From the NCBI GenBank assembly GCA_020402865.1, contig JADBYT010000015.1:62001-126000 (forward strand): a stretch of DNA of 64,000 nucleotides. The letters are read 5' to 3'. The position numbers were made by a program, and so were the translations under genes. Source of the DNA: Bacteroidota bacterium (lineage in GTDB: Bacteria > Bacteroidota > Bacteroidia > Palsa-965). The notes beneath the pieces are model-generated. The model was not told the DNA's origin. It saw nothing but the letters and a program-made list of their open reading frames with translations, and did no database searches. Below are positions 1-8,262 of the stretch, one piece after another (the first letter of the stretch is position 1; each line of letters begins with the position of its first letter).

Positions 1-1
1 A

Positions 2-469
2 AACACGGGGCTGGTTACTGCGCTTTCCATCATTTCGGCCATAAATGATTACATAAACGGTATGACCTCCATTGCCAACGATCCGCTTTCCCCACAGGCA
101 AAAAAACGTTTCAAACCGGTGCTGCTGTTTATTCAGAATGCCGATTTTGCCAACAAACAACCCGAACCGCTTACTACCATGCACGAATTAACGGTGCCGC
201 CTTCGGGCTTTATTTCTGCATGGGACAGGGCGGGCGTGGCGCTCGATAAGCAGATGCAACTGCTTCCTCAAAAACTTACGCCAAAAGTAACGTACCTCAA
301 GTTTGAACTCGACCGGAACATAGCAGAAATCCCCCTGAGCTGGTATATTTCAGAAGTAGCCGATCAACAAATAAAAGAACAGGCTCTGTGGCTTGAAAAC
401 AGCAAACTTCCGGCAAATAAAAACGGATTCCAATCCCTGCTCGAACTCTTTAAGGGCAGGAAAAAATAA
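2..469 (+). CDS. C-terminal part of an unidentified protein (runs off left edge)
   Basis: The reading frame is open from the first full codon at base 2, through an internal ATG at 62, to a TAA at 467-469, so this is the last ~155 residues of a longer gene rather than a gene starting at 62. The N-terminal visible part is hydrophobic (LVTALSIISAIND), followed by a soluble tail with PLSWYIS and a basic end (FKGRKK). The PLSWYIS-like motif faintly recalls the C-terminus of bacterial patatin-like phospholipases, but the catalytic GxSxG and DGG motifs would lie upstream of the window, so I do not assign a function. It is followed by a short gap and then the CDF transporter on the same strand. Confidence 0.7.
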   Translation, partial: NTGLVTALSIISAINDYINGMTSIANDPLSPQAKKRFKPVLLFIQNADFANKQPEPLTTMHELTVPPSGFISAWDRAGVALDKQMQLLPQKLTPKVTYLKFELDRNIAEIPLSWYISEVADQQIKEQALWLENSKLPANKNGFQSLLELFKGRKK

Positions 470-509
470 ATGCTGATAAAGTTCATTCACGCAATAGATC
501 GCCAGCACG

Positions 510-517
510 TACCTTTG
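510..517 (+). promoter_or_regulatory. Bacteroidota-type -7 box TACCTTTG ahead of the CDF transporter
   Basis: The octamer fits the phylum's TAnnTTTG -7 element and lies 4 bases before the ATG at 522, implying a very short or absent leader. No convincing -33 TTTG partner is seen. Confidence 0.4.
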
Positions 518-521
518 CTCC

Positions 522-1520
522 ATGCCTGAAACCGGAAAATCGCGCATCCGCATTATGCGGTTTACATTAATTGTAAGTACCGCATTACTTTGCATCAAGT
601 TTGCCGCATGGAAGTTAACTCATTCCAATGCCTTGCTTACCGACGCACTCGAAAGTATTGTAAACGTGGCGGCCGGGGCATTTGCGCTGTTCAGTATCTG
701 GTACGCAGTGCAGCCGCGCGATGAAGATCATCCTTACGGGCATGGTAAAATTGAATTTCTTGCAGCGGGTTTCGAAGGCGCACTTATTTTACTTGCGGGC
801 GGCTCCATTATGGTGCGTGCAGTGCAGGGTTTCATTCACCCGCTGGAATTGCATGACGCCGATATCGGTGCCTGGATGGCTGCGGCTGCAGGTGTTTGCA
901 ATTACTTCTTGGGCGCCTATCTCGTGAGGCGTGGAAAACGCGAAAATTCAGCGTTGATGCAGGCCAGCGGAAAACACCTGATTACAGATACCGTTTCGTC
1001 TGTTGGACTTGTGCTTGGACTTATTGCCATAAACTTCACCGGCAAGGTGTGGATTGATAATTTGATGGCACTGCTTTTTGGCGGCTATATTATCTGGTCG
1101 GGCTTTGAGCTGGTTCGTGATGCATTGCGCGGCCTGCTTGATAAGGCTGATACCGATAAGCTGAAGCAGGTGGTGAAAATTTTGCAGGATAACCGCAAGC
1201 CGCAATGGATTGATGTACATAATCTGCGCGTACTGAAATACGGTACGCAGCTGCATGTAGATGTACACCTCACACTGCCGTGGTATTTATCGCTGGAAAC
1301 TGCGCATGACGAAGTGGATGCAGTGGGGCGTCTCGTAAACAGGAGTATGGGTGAGGATGTGGAATTTTTTATTCATGCCGATCCGTGTATTCCCAGCTCG
1401 TGCGCCATTTGTAATGTGCAGAATTGTGAGCAGCGAAAAGAGGCATTTCAGCGTGAAGTGGAATGGTCGCTCACTGCCGTATTGCCCGACAGCAAGCACA
1501 GCCTTAGCACACAACAGTAA
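522..1520 (+). CDS. Cation diffusion facilitator (CDF) family transporter
   Basis: A 332-residue inner-membrane protein with the CDF layout: several hydrophobic segments in residues ~12-200 and a C-terminal cytoplasmic domain. Visible family signatures are the Asp-containing TM2 segment (TDALES, D41), the HPYGHGKIE stretch at 70-78 (the classic HGKxE), and H152/D156 in KHLITD, which together match the HxxxD/DxxxD tetrahedral metal site of CDF proteins. The family exchanges Zn2+, Fe2+ or Mn2+ for protons to expel metal; which metal cannot be told here. The C-terminus carries a Cys-rich patch (CIPSSCAICNVQNC) that could add a metal-binding site and is not a universal CDF feature. The gene ends one base before the end of a convergent HxlR regulator. 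Confidence 0.93.
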   Translation: MPETGKSRIRIMRFTLIVSTALLCIKFAAWKLTHSNALLTDALESIVNVAAGAFALFSIWYAVQPRDEDHPYGHGKIEFLAAGFEGALILLAGGSIMVRAVQGFIHPLELHDADIGAWMAAAAGVCNYFLGAYLVRRGKRENSALMQASGKHLITDTVSSVGLVLGLIAINFTGKVWIDNLMALLFGGYIIWSGFELVRDALRGLLDKADTDKLKQVVKILQDNRKPQWIDVHNLRVLKYGTQLHVDVHLTLPWYLSLETAHDEVDAVGRLVNRSMGEDVEFFIHADPCIPSSCAICNVQNCEQRKEAFQREVEWSLTAVLPDSKHSLSTQQ

Positions 1521-1521
1521 A

Positions 1522-1833
1522 TCAGTCGTTGCCGGCCAGATCAGCCAGTTGCTGAAGCAGGGGCAGGGTAGCGCGGCCGCGTTCGGTTAAGGTGTATTCC
1601 ACATGCAGCGGTTTCTCCTGCAATACATGCCGGTGCAGCAGTCCGGCATGCTCCAGATCATTGAGCGCCACCGAAAGACTCTGCCTGTTTGAGCCGGATA
1701 ATTCCCTGAGCAGCGCACTGAAACGTAGCGGGCCATCCATCGCCATACGCAGCATTTGCGGTTTCCATTTACCCGAAATGAGTTTGAGCATGGCTTCGGC
1801 CGGGCATCCCGATTCTGTTTGCGGGGTAGTCAT
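1522..1833 (-). CDS. HxlR-family winged-helix transcriptional regulator
   Basis: A ~103-residue protein with the HxlR signature: N-terminal CPAEAMLKLISGKWK, where Cys sits just before the first helix, followed by a winged helix (LRELSGSNRQSLSVALNDLEHAGLLHR) and the beta wing (VEYTLTERGR). I start it at the ATG at 1833 because the longer open frame begins with TTG at 1923 and its extra 30 residues are not family-like. HxlR proteins such as HypR, QorR and YodB often sense electrophiles or disulfide stress through the N-terminal Cys. It is divergent from a DsbA-like thiol protein, which suggests thiol-redox control of that neighbour; this is inference from context. Confidence 0.9.
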   Translation of the reverse strand: MTTPQTESGCPAEAMLKLISGKWKPQMLRMAMDGPLRFSALLRELSGSNRQSLSVALNDLEHAGLLHRHVLQEKPLHVEYTLTERGRATLPLLQQLADLAGND

Positions 1834-1883
1834 GTTTTTCTGACTTATTGTAGGGGAAAAATATTCATGTGAAATTTGCTGCG

Positions 1884-1913
1884 TGTTTGTTTTTGATGCG
1901 AATGAAACAAACA
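1884..1913. promoter_or_regulatory. Candidate HxlR operator: 9-bp inverted repeat
   Basis: TGTTTGTTT (1884-1892) and AAACAAACA (1905-1913) form a perfect inverted repeat with a 12-bp spacer in the 140-bp divergent region between the regulator and the DsbA-like gene. Dimeric winged-helix regulators of this type bind such sites, so it is the best operator candidate here. No binding data can be inferred from sequence. Confidence 0.4.
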
Positions 1914-1928
1914 GCTTAACCAACAGTT

Positions 1929-1936
1929 CAAAGTTA
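1929..1936 (-). promoter_or_regulatory. -7 box TAACTTTG (minus strand) for the HxlR gene
   Basis: The motif on the minus strand fits TAnnTTTG and would start transcription near 1925, just inside the TTG at 1923 and about 90 bases upstream of the ATG I chose at 1833. Confidence 0.35.
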
Positions 1937-1973
1937 CATATCTATTCATTCATCCCGAAAAACGGCAACTGAA

Positions 1974-2981
1974 ATGCCTGCTTACTGTTTTATAAAATTT
2001 TGTTTCGTGTGGCTGCTGCTTGCTGCTGTTCAGTTCTCGTGTAAATCGTCTTCAACTACTGCCGATATGAATCACAATCAATCCAATCCGCTGCTCTGCA
2101 ATCCCGACAGCGGCGTGTGCGAAATTCCGTCTGCCGCCTCATCCTCAGAAAATGCAAGTGCGGCAAAAGAAAAAGCGGTGAAACTCATTTACTTCACCGA
2201 TCCAATTTGTTCATCGTGCTGGGGAATTGAACCGCAGCTGCGCAAACTCAAACTTGAGTACGGCGATTTGATCGAAATTGAATACCACATGGGTGGTTTG
2301 TTGCCCTCGTGGAACGGGTTTAACGGCGGCGGAATTACCAAACCGGCTGATGTGGCAGTGCATTGGGACGAAGTAAGCGCATATTATCAGATGCCCATTG
2401 ATGGAGATGTATGGCTCGAAGATCCGCTGAATTCGTCTTATCCGCCGTCGGTTGCTTTTTGTGCGGCACAAATGCAGGATAGTGTGAAAGCGGAGCTGTT
2501 CCTGCGCCGGATTCGCGAAATGGTGTTTACCGAAAAGAAAAACATTACCCGCTGGGAGCATCTTCAGGCGGCAGCGTTCTCGTGCGGACTCGATACTGCG
2601 CAGCTTAAAACTGATTTTTCCTCCGGTGCCGAAACAGCTTTTCAGCAGGATCTTGCTTATGCGCGTAAGCTGGGTGTGCGTGGCTTTCCCACTTTATTTG
2701 CCGTGAATGCAGCAGGGGCGCAGGAAGTAATTTACGGCTACCGGCCTTACGCACAATTCGAAGAAACGATCCGTAAACTTCATCCGCAGGCCGTAAAGAA
2801 AACCTATACACAAACCGCTGCACATTTATTTGATAGTTATGGTACGCTAACCGCGAAGGAATATGCGGTGCTCGCTTCACTTACACCTGATGAGGCCGAA
2901 AAACAATTGAACGAACTCACCCAAAAAGGTGTGCTCAGTAAGCATACCTGCAAAAACGGCAGTATCTGGAAGAAGAAGTAG
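1974..2981 (+). CDS. DsbA/SpxH-like thioredoxin-fold lipoprotein with winged-helix-like tail
   Basis: 335 residues. The N-terminus is a hydrophobic signal ending in QFSCKSSS (Cys 23), a probable lipoprotein, followed by a low-complexity linker. The core begins near residue 70 with FTDPICSSCWG: C79 and C82 form a CxxC-type redox motif, with Trp following, as in the DsbA/FrnE/SpxH group. RGFPTLF supplies the expected cis-Pro loop, and YHMGGLLPSW fits this subfamily. The last ~60 residues (LTAKEYAVLASLTPDEAEKQLNELTQKGVLS) look like a small winged helix, which is unusual for an exported protein. Likely role: disulfide oxidoreductase, or a ClpXP-adaptor-like relative if the protein were cytoplasmic. 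Divergent from the HxlR gene. Confidence 0.85.
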   Translation: MPAYCFIKFCFVWLLLAAVQFSCKSSSTTADMNHNQSNPLLCNPDSGVCEIPSAASSSENASAAKEKAVKLIYFTDPICSSCWGIEPQLRKLKLEYGDLIEIEYHMGGLLPSWNGFNGGGITKPADVAVHWDEVSAYYQMPIDGDVWLEDPLNSSYPPSVAFCAAQMQDSVKAELFLRRIREMVFTEKKNITRWEHLQAAAFSCGLDTAQLKTDFSSGAETAFQQDLAYARKLGVRGFPTLFAVNAAGAQEVIYGYRPYAQFEETIRKLHPQAVKKTYTQTAAHLFDSYGTLTAKEYAVLASLTPDEAEKQLNELTQKGVLSKHTCKNGSIWKKK

Positions 2982-2984
2982 CCA

Positions 2985-3749
2985 TCAATCTTCGCCCAGA
3001 ATCCGTACAGGCTTAATCACTTTGCGAAGACCATATCGTCCGCGCGTATTGTCTTCCACCCATTTTACGGCTTCTTCTACCGAGTCGGTGAAAAGCAGCA
3101 GCTCCGGATCGATCGCGGAAATTGTGCCTTCGTTTACCATCAGTTCGATATGTTTTCTGATGTGCTGATGATACTCATTACCGATCAGTACTACGGGAAA
3201 TTTTTTCACCTTACCGGTTTGCATGAGTGTTACAGCCTCAAACAATTCGTCGAGTGTACCGAACCCTCCGGGAAGCACTACAAAACCGTACGAATATTTC
3301 GATAAAAGTACTTTTCGCACAAAAAAGTAGCGGATATTTACCCATACATCCAGATACGGATTTGGGTTTTGTTCGTGCGGCAATACAATATTGCAGCCTA
3401 CTGAACGGCCTCCTGCTTCACGCGCACCCCGGTTGGCAGCTTCCATTATTCCGGGGCCGCCGCCGGTCATTACCGTAAAACCAATTTTGGCAAGTCCGGC
3501 TCCTGCTTTTCGACCCAGTTCGTAGTACGGATGCCCTTCTTTAAAGCGTGCCGAGCCAAAAACCGTAACACATGGCCCTACGAAATGCAGTTTACGAAAG
3601 CCGCGTACAAATTCGCGCACGACTTTGAGTACAAAAATAAATTCGCGCCAGCGCGACTGTGGTCCTTCTAAAAATATCCGTTCGGAATTGCTATTCGAAG
3701 TTGCCGGTGTGTGTGCAGCCGGTTCGCGGGTTTCTGTTTGCATATGCAT
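2985..3749 (-). CDS. LOG-family (TIGR00730) nucleotide phosphoribohydrolase-like protein
   Basis: About 254 residues with a Rossmann-like fold typical of LOG proteins. The signatures VTVFGSARF, TGGGPGIMEAANRGA and the catalytic PGGFGTLDELFE (PGGxGTxxE) are all present. Family members hydrolyse nucleoside 5'-monophosphates, cytokinin precursors in plants and AMP or similar in bacteria. The open frame reaches 3851, but that extension crosses a terminator hairpin (3801-3832) and is not conserved-looking, so a start at the Met codons near 3743-3749 is preferred. The last residues overlap nothing; it converges with the DsbA-like gene across 3 bases. Confidence 0.9.
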   Translation of the reverse strand: MHMQTETREPAAHTPATSNSNSERIFLEGPQSRWREFIFVLKVVREFVRGFRKLHFVGPCVTVFGSARFKEGHPYYELGRKAGAGLAKIGFTVMTGGGPGIMEAANRGAREAGGRSVGCNIVLPHEQNPNPYLDVWVNIRYFFVRKVLLSKYSYGFVVLPGGFGTLDELFEAVTLMQTGKVKKFPVVLIGNEYHQHIRKHIELMVNEGTISAIDPELLLFTDSVEEAVKWVEDNTRGRYGLRKVIKPVRILGED

Positions 3750-3800
3750 AAAGGTAAGCATCGCATAAATTGCATATACACCCCGGTTGCAATGCCGGAT

Positions 3801-3832
3801 AAAAAAACGATCCAGACATGAAGTCTGGATCG
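3801..3832 (-). terminator. Rho-independent terminator of the OmpA-domain gene
   Basis: A perfect 10-bp stem (CGATCCAGAC 3808-3817 / GTCTGGATCG 3823-3832, 5-base loop) is followed on the minus strand by seven U (A7 at 3801-3807 on plus). It lies 90 bases after the OmpA-domain gene stop and before the LOG gene. Confidence 0.85.
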
Positions 3833-3919
3833 CATGCAAAGCACCGGACAAGCTGCCATGTATGGCCGGTACTGTTATTTAATAGGGTTTTCGAGGGTAC
3901 AGGCAGCCTTGTGATTGTG

Positions 3920-5296
3920 TTAAAGTTTAATGAATTCCACCCGTCTGTTGTTGGCTTTACCCGCAGGTGTGGTGTTTACATCGGCCGGCTGCGATTCTCC
4001 TTTACCATCCGTTTCCAGCCTGCCGGCATCAATTCCGAACTCAGTTGTTAAGGCTTTTTTCACGGCTTCCGCCCGGCGTTTAGAAAGATCAAGGTTTGTG
4101 GCATCATCGCCATCACTGTCGGTGTGGCCTATAATTTTTACGCGCACAGTAGGGTTTTCCTTGAGTACGGTGGCAATTTCCTTGAGTGTGCCATATGATT
4201 CGGCTTTCACTTTATCGGAACCTGACTCAAACTGAATGCCGCGCGTCACTAATTTACCCTCGGTGATAAGTTTGCTGCGTGTGTCGGGGGCGCCCACGGC
4301 AAGGCGGAGATTTGAGAAAAGAAAGTAATCTTCTGAATTGTTCATGTCACTATTATGAAATACAATGCCATTGTATTTCACACCTTCCTGAAATGCGCGG
4401 GGCAAATCCCATACTTTTTCTTCGTTGAAATATACACGAAGCCGGTTTTTCTGACGCCACACAGATACATGAACGCGGTTATTTCCCAAATGCGCAGCAA
4501 ACTGGGCAGTACCGAGTTCATTTTTAATCAGTTCTTTTCCTTCGTGAATTACACGCACATTGGTGGTGCCTTCGCGGTTTCCTGCACCCGTGGGATGCAT
4601 ATACAAGCGAACGCCTTCTTCACCATCGCCGAAACGTCCCCATTTTGTAAAGTCAGAACCGGGTTTGGCCATCTTCACAAAATTGATGTTGAAGCCGGAA
4701 GAGTAGAAATTGAAATTTTCGTTGCACACCAGGTCAAACTCGAACGTAAAATTTTCGGGTAGTTCGGTAATAAACTCGGGCAGGTAATTGCCATTTTTAT
4801 TCACTTTGAGCCAGTGCCCCGTGCTGCCTTCAATGGTCACAAGTTCACCACTTCCGTTGGTGTTCCACTTGGCCGGGAAATCGCCCACGGCATCCTGCAT
4901 AAAATCTTCCTGAACCACTACTTTTTCACCCGGCACGAAATCGTATTTACCATAGGTTTTGAGTGAAGGTGTGGTTGATTTGCCGGAAGCGGATGAACCT
5001 CCGTTGTTACCACTGTTTCCGTTGTTACCATTGGTTTCCGGTGTGCCGGAATTGTTGCCGCCGGTGGTGTCTTTTTCTTTTTTTTCTTTTTTGTTGCCGC
5101 CTTTGGCAGCCCCGTCAACCTTGTCTTCTACTTTGTCAACGCCTTTGTTAACGGTCTTGTCCACCTTTTGCTCCACCCGGTTTTCGAGTGTGCGTTTGGT
5201 GTTTTGCATTACCCGATCGCCGAGGGTCTGGGCATCGAGCCGGGCTGCCAGGCCAATGAGCAGGGCAGCAGTGAGGGTACAGTAAATGGTTTTCAT
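3920..5296 (-). CDS. OmpA-domain cell-envelope protein
   Basis: 458 residues. It has a Sec signal peptide (KTIYCTLTAALLIGLAARLDAQ), a charged coiled-coil-prone segment (VEQKVDKTVNKGVDKVEDKV), a Gly/Asn/Ser-rich linker (~75-110), a central ~220-residue beta-sandwich-like region (VPGEKVVVQEDF to LRLAVGAP), and a C-terminal OmpA-type peptidoglycan-binding domain. That domain has IQFESGSDKV, the IGHTDSDGDD loop, NLDLSKRRAEAVKKAL and a closing NNRRVEF. It probably sits in the periplasm or outer membrane anchored to peptidoglycan. It has its own promoter and terminator, so it looks monocistronic. The central domain's ligand is unknown. Confidence 0.88.
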   Translation of the reverse strand: MKTIYCTLTAALLIGLAARLDAQTLGDRVMQNTKRTLENRVEQKVDKTVNKGVDKVEDKVDGAAKGGNKKEKKEKDTTGGNNSGTPETNGNNGNSGNNGGSSASGKSTTPSLKTYGKYDFVPGEKVVVQEDFMQDAVGDFPAKWNTNGSGELVTIEGSTGHWLKVNKNGNYLPEFITELPENFTFEFDLVCNENFNFYSSGFNINFVKMAKPGSDFTKWGRFGDGEEGVRLYMHPTGAGNREGTTNVRVIHEGKELIKNELGTAQFAAHLGNNRVHVSVWRQKNRLRVYFNEEKVWDLPRAFQEGVKYNGIVFHNSDMNNSEDYFLFSNLRLAVGAPDTRSKLITEGKLVTRGIQFESGSDKVKAESYGTLKEIATVLKENPTVRVKIIGHTDSDGDDATNLDLSKRRAEAVKKALTTEFGIDAGRLETDGKGESQPADVNTTPAGKANNRRVEFIKL

Positions 5297-5324
5297 GGCA
5301 GTTTAGTTAGTGCATTGCACGGGG

Positions 5325-5332
5325 CAAATGTA
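5325..5332 (-). promoter_or_regulatory. -7 box TACATTTG (minus strand) for the OmpA-domain gene
   Basis: Fits TAnnTTTG and lies 29 bases upstream of the ATG at 5296. Confidence 0.5.
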
Positions 5333-5359
5333 ATACCCGCACAACGTGCTGAGCAACAG

Positions 5360-5388
5360 AAAAAAAAGCAATTGTGAGTTGCTTTTCG
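5360..5388 (-). terminator. Terminator hairpin after the 473-residue protein gene
   Basis: AAAAGCAA (5364-5371) pairs with TTGCTTTT (5379-5386) around a 7-base loop. The adenine run on plus gives a U-tract on minus. Confidence 0.7.
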
Positions 5389-5437
5389 GGTTTAAGTTAT
5401 TGAAAGATAGTATTTTGTGTTTATTTACGTGATAAGA

Positions 5438-6859
5438 TTACGCTGCAATCTCATTTTGAGCAAATTCCAGAATCCACCTCACCGGCAGCATATCGAACCG
5501 GCTGCTCCAAACTTTCCGGTATTCATCAATACTGTGTTGAATGGCTTTGCGCGAACGCACATTATCGGGGCGCTGCACGGCTTTATTAAATATGCGCACC
5601 ACGTGAATAAACGGCTGGAACTGTTCGGAGGCCCTGCGCAGGCTTTGTTCAATGTTTTCGAGTTCGCGCAGGCAGAGATCGGTTTTACCTTCTTTATAAA
5701 AGGCAATGGCCAGTGCCAAACGCATATACAGCAGTACATCATAATCTACTGCGGTGTTGTTTTCGAGAATAAGCTGTTTGGCTTCGTTATCGCGGTTGGT
5801 GTAAATGAGGCACATCACCATCTGGCAAAGCGCGCGTTCCCATAATCCGCCTATGCGTCGCAGTGTTTTTTCAAACTTGTTTATTTCTTCCAGTGCCTCT
5901 GCATAGCGGCTCAGGCGGATGAGGTTGGAAATGTAGTTGAATGCCACTGCGGCCTGCCGGTGTGTACTCGGATGCCGGGGGCTGCTCATGACCTTTTTGT
6001 AAAACTCATCGGCTTCCTCGTGACGGCCCAGCAGGAACAATTCAAGTGCAATATTGGCATTGATGATCTGCTTGCGGTGCGGCATTTCGATAAGGCCGGA
6101 AGATACCACGTCAATCAGGCTGAGGACTTCTTTGAGCGAGTTAATCGTTTTTTCGCCGCGATTGAGGTAGGCCTGCGCAGCAGCGTGGTAGTAACGTACA
6201 AAGGGATCATCCGACATATCGGGATAATCGGGCGGAGACGGAAGCACCAGCGGTGTGGCCGGATTGACTTCATGTTCGGTGCGGGCAAGCTGGGCCCGGT
6301 AAATACCAATTTCGCCTTTCAGGTATTCGTTTACACGATAGCGAATAAGGTCAAACGCTTCTACTGATTCTTTATGATGGCGTGTGCGTTCTTCCGAATG
6401 TTCGGGGCACACGGTGAGGTAATGCAAATAAAGTTCGCGAAGCCGGATGAGTGCGCGGAAGTTGTTGGTGTTTTCAGCTTCACGTATCGACTGCTGGGCT
6501 TCGCGTTGAAACAGCTCCCAGGCTTCACGTTCGAGGAGTGAGGTTAAATACAGGTAGTTGGCTTCATTTTGATACTTCTGATCGGAAAGATCAAAAAGTT
6601 TGCGGGCCATAAACGATTCGAGCTGACGACTCAGTAAACGTAATTCATTGCGCAGCAGGTAATCGTCTTTCTTGCTCCAACCCTTGCCAAACAATTGTTT
6701 GAAAAGCTTTTCATGCAGGTCGGCACCCGGCTCTTCCCGGCTTTTAGACAGAAAGGTAAATGCAAGGCCCAAACGTTCATTTTTCAGAAACCGCAAGTGG
6801 TGGCTGAATTCTTCACGTTCTTTCGGACTAAGCAACCTGATCAGTTGCAGTGCTTTCAT
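5438..6859 (-). CDS. Helical-repeat protein of unknown function (paralogue family A)
   Basis: 473 residues, no signal peptide or membrane segment. It starts LIRLLSPKEREEFSHHLRF, a short helical N-terminal domain seen in many Bacteroidota proteins of this shape, followed by ~400 residues of TPR-like helical hairpins (for example YYHAAAQAYLNRGEKTI, EEADEFYKKVMSS, YAEALEEINKFEKTL, ALAIAFYKEGKTDLCLRELENIE). Two other genes in the window (15232-16590 and 57969-59465) have the same overall architecture with little sequence identity. TPR-type solenoids usually bind partner proteins; no catalytic residues are evident. Monocistronic, with its own terminator. Confidence 0.75.
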   Translation of the reverse strand: MKALQLIRLLSPKEREEFSHHLRFLKNERLGLAFTFLSKSREEPGADLHEKLFKQLFGKGWSKKDDYLLRNELRLLSRQLESFMARKLFDLSDQKYQNEANYLYLTSLLEREAWELFQREAQQSIREAENTNNFRALIRLRELYLHYLTVCPEHSEERTRHHKESVEAFDLIRYRVNEYLKGEIGIYRAQLARTEHEVNPATPLVLPSPPDYPDMSDDPFVRYYHAAAQAYLNRGEKTINSLKEVLSLIDVVSSGLIEMPHRKQIINANIALELFLLGRHEEADEFYKKVMSSPRHPSTHRQAAVAFNYISNLIRLSRYAEALEEINKFEKTLRRIGGLWERALCQMVMCLIYTNRDNEAKQLILENNTAVDYDVLLYMRLALAIAFYKEGKTDLCLRELENIEQSLRRASEQFQPFIHVVRIFNKAVQRPDNVRSRKAIQHSIDEYRKVWSSRFDMLPVRWILEFAQNEIAA

Positions 6860-6975
6860 ACATGGCAGTGTAGTGAATGCAAATATCGGACTTTGCAGCG
6901 AGCTATTTCAAAAACCGGTGTTTGTGCGGTTTAATTATTTGGGTAAGGTTTAACGGAATGCTGAAAGAAACGCAA

Positions 6976-7014
6976 CAAAAAAGCCACCCGGCAATAATGC
7001 GCAGGTGGCTTTTC
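6976..7014 (-). terminator. Terminator hairpin after the TPR protein gene
   Basis: AAAAGCCACC (6979-6988) pairs perfectly with GGTGGCTTTT (7004-7013), with A and T runs on both sides, so it can act on both strands; it follows the minus-strand TPR gene directly. Confidence 0.8.
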
Positions 7015-7032
7015 TAATATCAGTAGTACTTG

Positions 7033-8130
7033 TTACCGGCATTCCTTGATGTACTCGGCGGCATCGGCATGGCCTAAACCGGCGGCACGGCTGAAGTCTT
7101 TGCAGGCGTTTATCATGTCTTTCATCTCGCGCTCAATCAAACCGCGACGGTAGTAACCTTCGGGATCATCGGGGCGGATTGATATAGCCATACCGTAGTC
7201 GTATATGGCCGAGGTAAGCTGATTGCGACGCTCGCAGCATTGTGCACGGTACATATAGGCATCGTAGTTACGCGGATCGTTGGTAATGGCGCTTGTGAAA
7301 TAGTCGAATGCCTTGTCGTGGTTATCGAGTCCGAAATAGTACATACCAAGCTGCATAAATGCATCAGGCGATTTAGGCGAAATGAGTGCGGCTTTGTTGA
7401 AGTCTTCCAGCGCCTGCGTTTTGTGACCTAATCCCATGTGCGCCTGTCCGCGTCGGGTAAGAAAGCGGCCCGAATCAGGGCAAAGCGCCACGGCAATGTC
7501 AAACTCTTTCAGCGCCTCTTCATACTTACGCATGCGCAGGCTCGATTCGCCGTTTTTCATGTGTATGTTGGCCTGATTCCAGCAGAAATTATCGTCGAAT
7601 GCCGACTTGGCTTTCGCGTGCCCCATTGAAGCCGCGCGGCTGATGTCCATGCAGGCATTGTCGCGGTTGTCGGCCGAGGTGTTAAGTATGCCGCGCTGGT
7701 AGTATGCATCAGCCATACCCGGATCAAGCGCAATGGCTACATCAAGATCGCCTTTTACTTCGGCTTTGTTGCCCAGGCCCAGATTAGACATGGCGCGGCC
7801 ATAATACAACTTGGCCCAGTCGGTTTTGGGTGCCGAAATCTGCGACTGATCCTGCAGTGCTTTTTCGTATTCACTCATCTTCACATAATCCATGCGAAGT
7901 TTCACCAGTGTTTTTACCTCGGCATCAATCCGTGCAATTTCGGTACCGTAAGCCACAAGCGCACCGGAAAAATCGCCTTTGTCGCGTTTTTCATCGCCTG
8001 CAGCTGAAAGTCCGGTATAAGTATTTTTTGCGGTAGTGGCGGCGCCGGGTTTGGGTTTAGCCGGTTGTGCAATGAGTTGTGTGAAGAGGGTTGCACACAA
8101 AAGCACTGCAAATACGTAACGAATGTTCAT
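7033..8130 (-). CDS. Secreted tetratricopeptide-repeat protein
   Basis: 365 residues from the ATG at 8130, which gives a clean signal peptide (MNIRYVFAVLLCATLFTQLIAQ); the longer open frame to 8202 crosses the promoter motif and is rejected. The mature protein is a run of TPR units: GDFSGALVAYG, DLDVAIALDPGMADAYYQRG, ALKEFDIAVALCPDSGRFLTRRGQAHMGL, ALEDFNKAALISPKSPDAF, AFDYFTSAITNDPRNYDAYMYRAQ and DYGMAISIRPDDPEGYYRRG. Two units end in MDISRAASMGHAKA and KDFSRAAGLGHADA, which look like Sel1-type variants. It probably works as a periplasmic scaffold; the partner is unknown. Confidence 0.85.
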   Translation of the reverse strand: MNIRYVFAVLLCATLFTQLIAQPAKPKPGAATTAKNTYTGLSAAGDEKRDKGDFSGALVAYGTEIARIDAEVKTLVKLRMDYVKMSEYEKALQDQSQISAPKTDWAKLYYGRAMSNLGLGNKAEVKGDLDVAIALDPGMADAYYQRGILNTSADNRDNACMDISRAASMGHAKAKSAFDDNFCWNQANIHMKNGESSLRMRKYEEALKEFDIAVALCPDSGRFLTRRGQAHMGLGHKTQALEDFNKAALISPKSPDAFMQLGMYYFGLDNHDKAFDYFTSAITNDPRNYDAYMYRAQCCERRNQLTSAIYDYGMAISIRPDDPEGYYRRGLIEREMKDMINACKDFSRAAGLGHADAAEYIKECR

Positions 8131-8174
8131 GTATATATGCGTTAAAGTTGGAGTTCTGCTTATTGAACTATTGT

Positions 8175-8182
8175 CAAATGTA
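8175..8182 (-). promoter_or_regulatory. -7 box TACATTTG (minus strand) for the TPR gene
   Basis: Fits TAnnTTTG, 45 bases upstream of the chosen ATG at 8130, and supports that start over the longer frame. Confidence 0.5.
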
Positions 8183-8205
8183 ATGAGTTTCGGTAAAAGC
8201 ACCTA

Positions 8206-8226
8206 ACCCGGTCTTGTGGACCGGGT
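8206..8226 (-). terminator. GC-rich hairpin after the beta-propeller gene (possible terminator)
   Basis: ACCCGGTC (8206-8213) pairs with GACCGGGT (8219-8226). There is no good U-tract on the minus strand, so terminator function is uncertain. Confidence 0.4.
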
Positions 8227-8262
8227 CAGATAAAGAAAGAATCATGCCAAATTGAATGCGGC

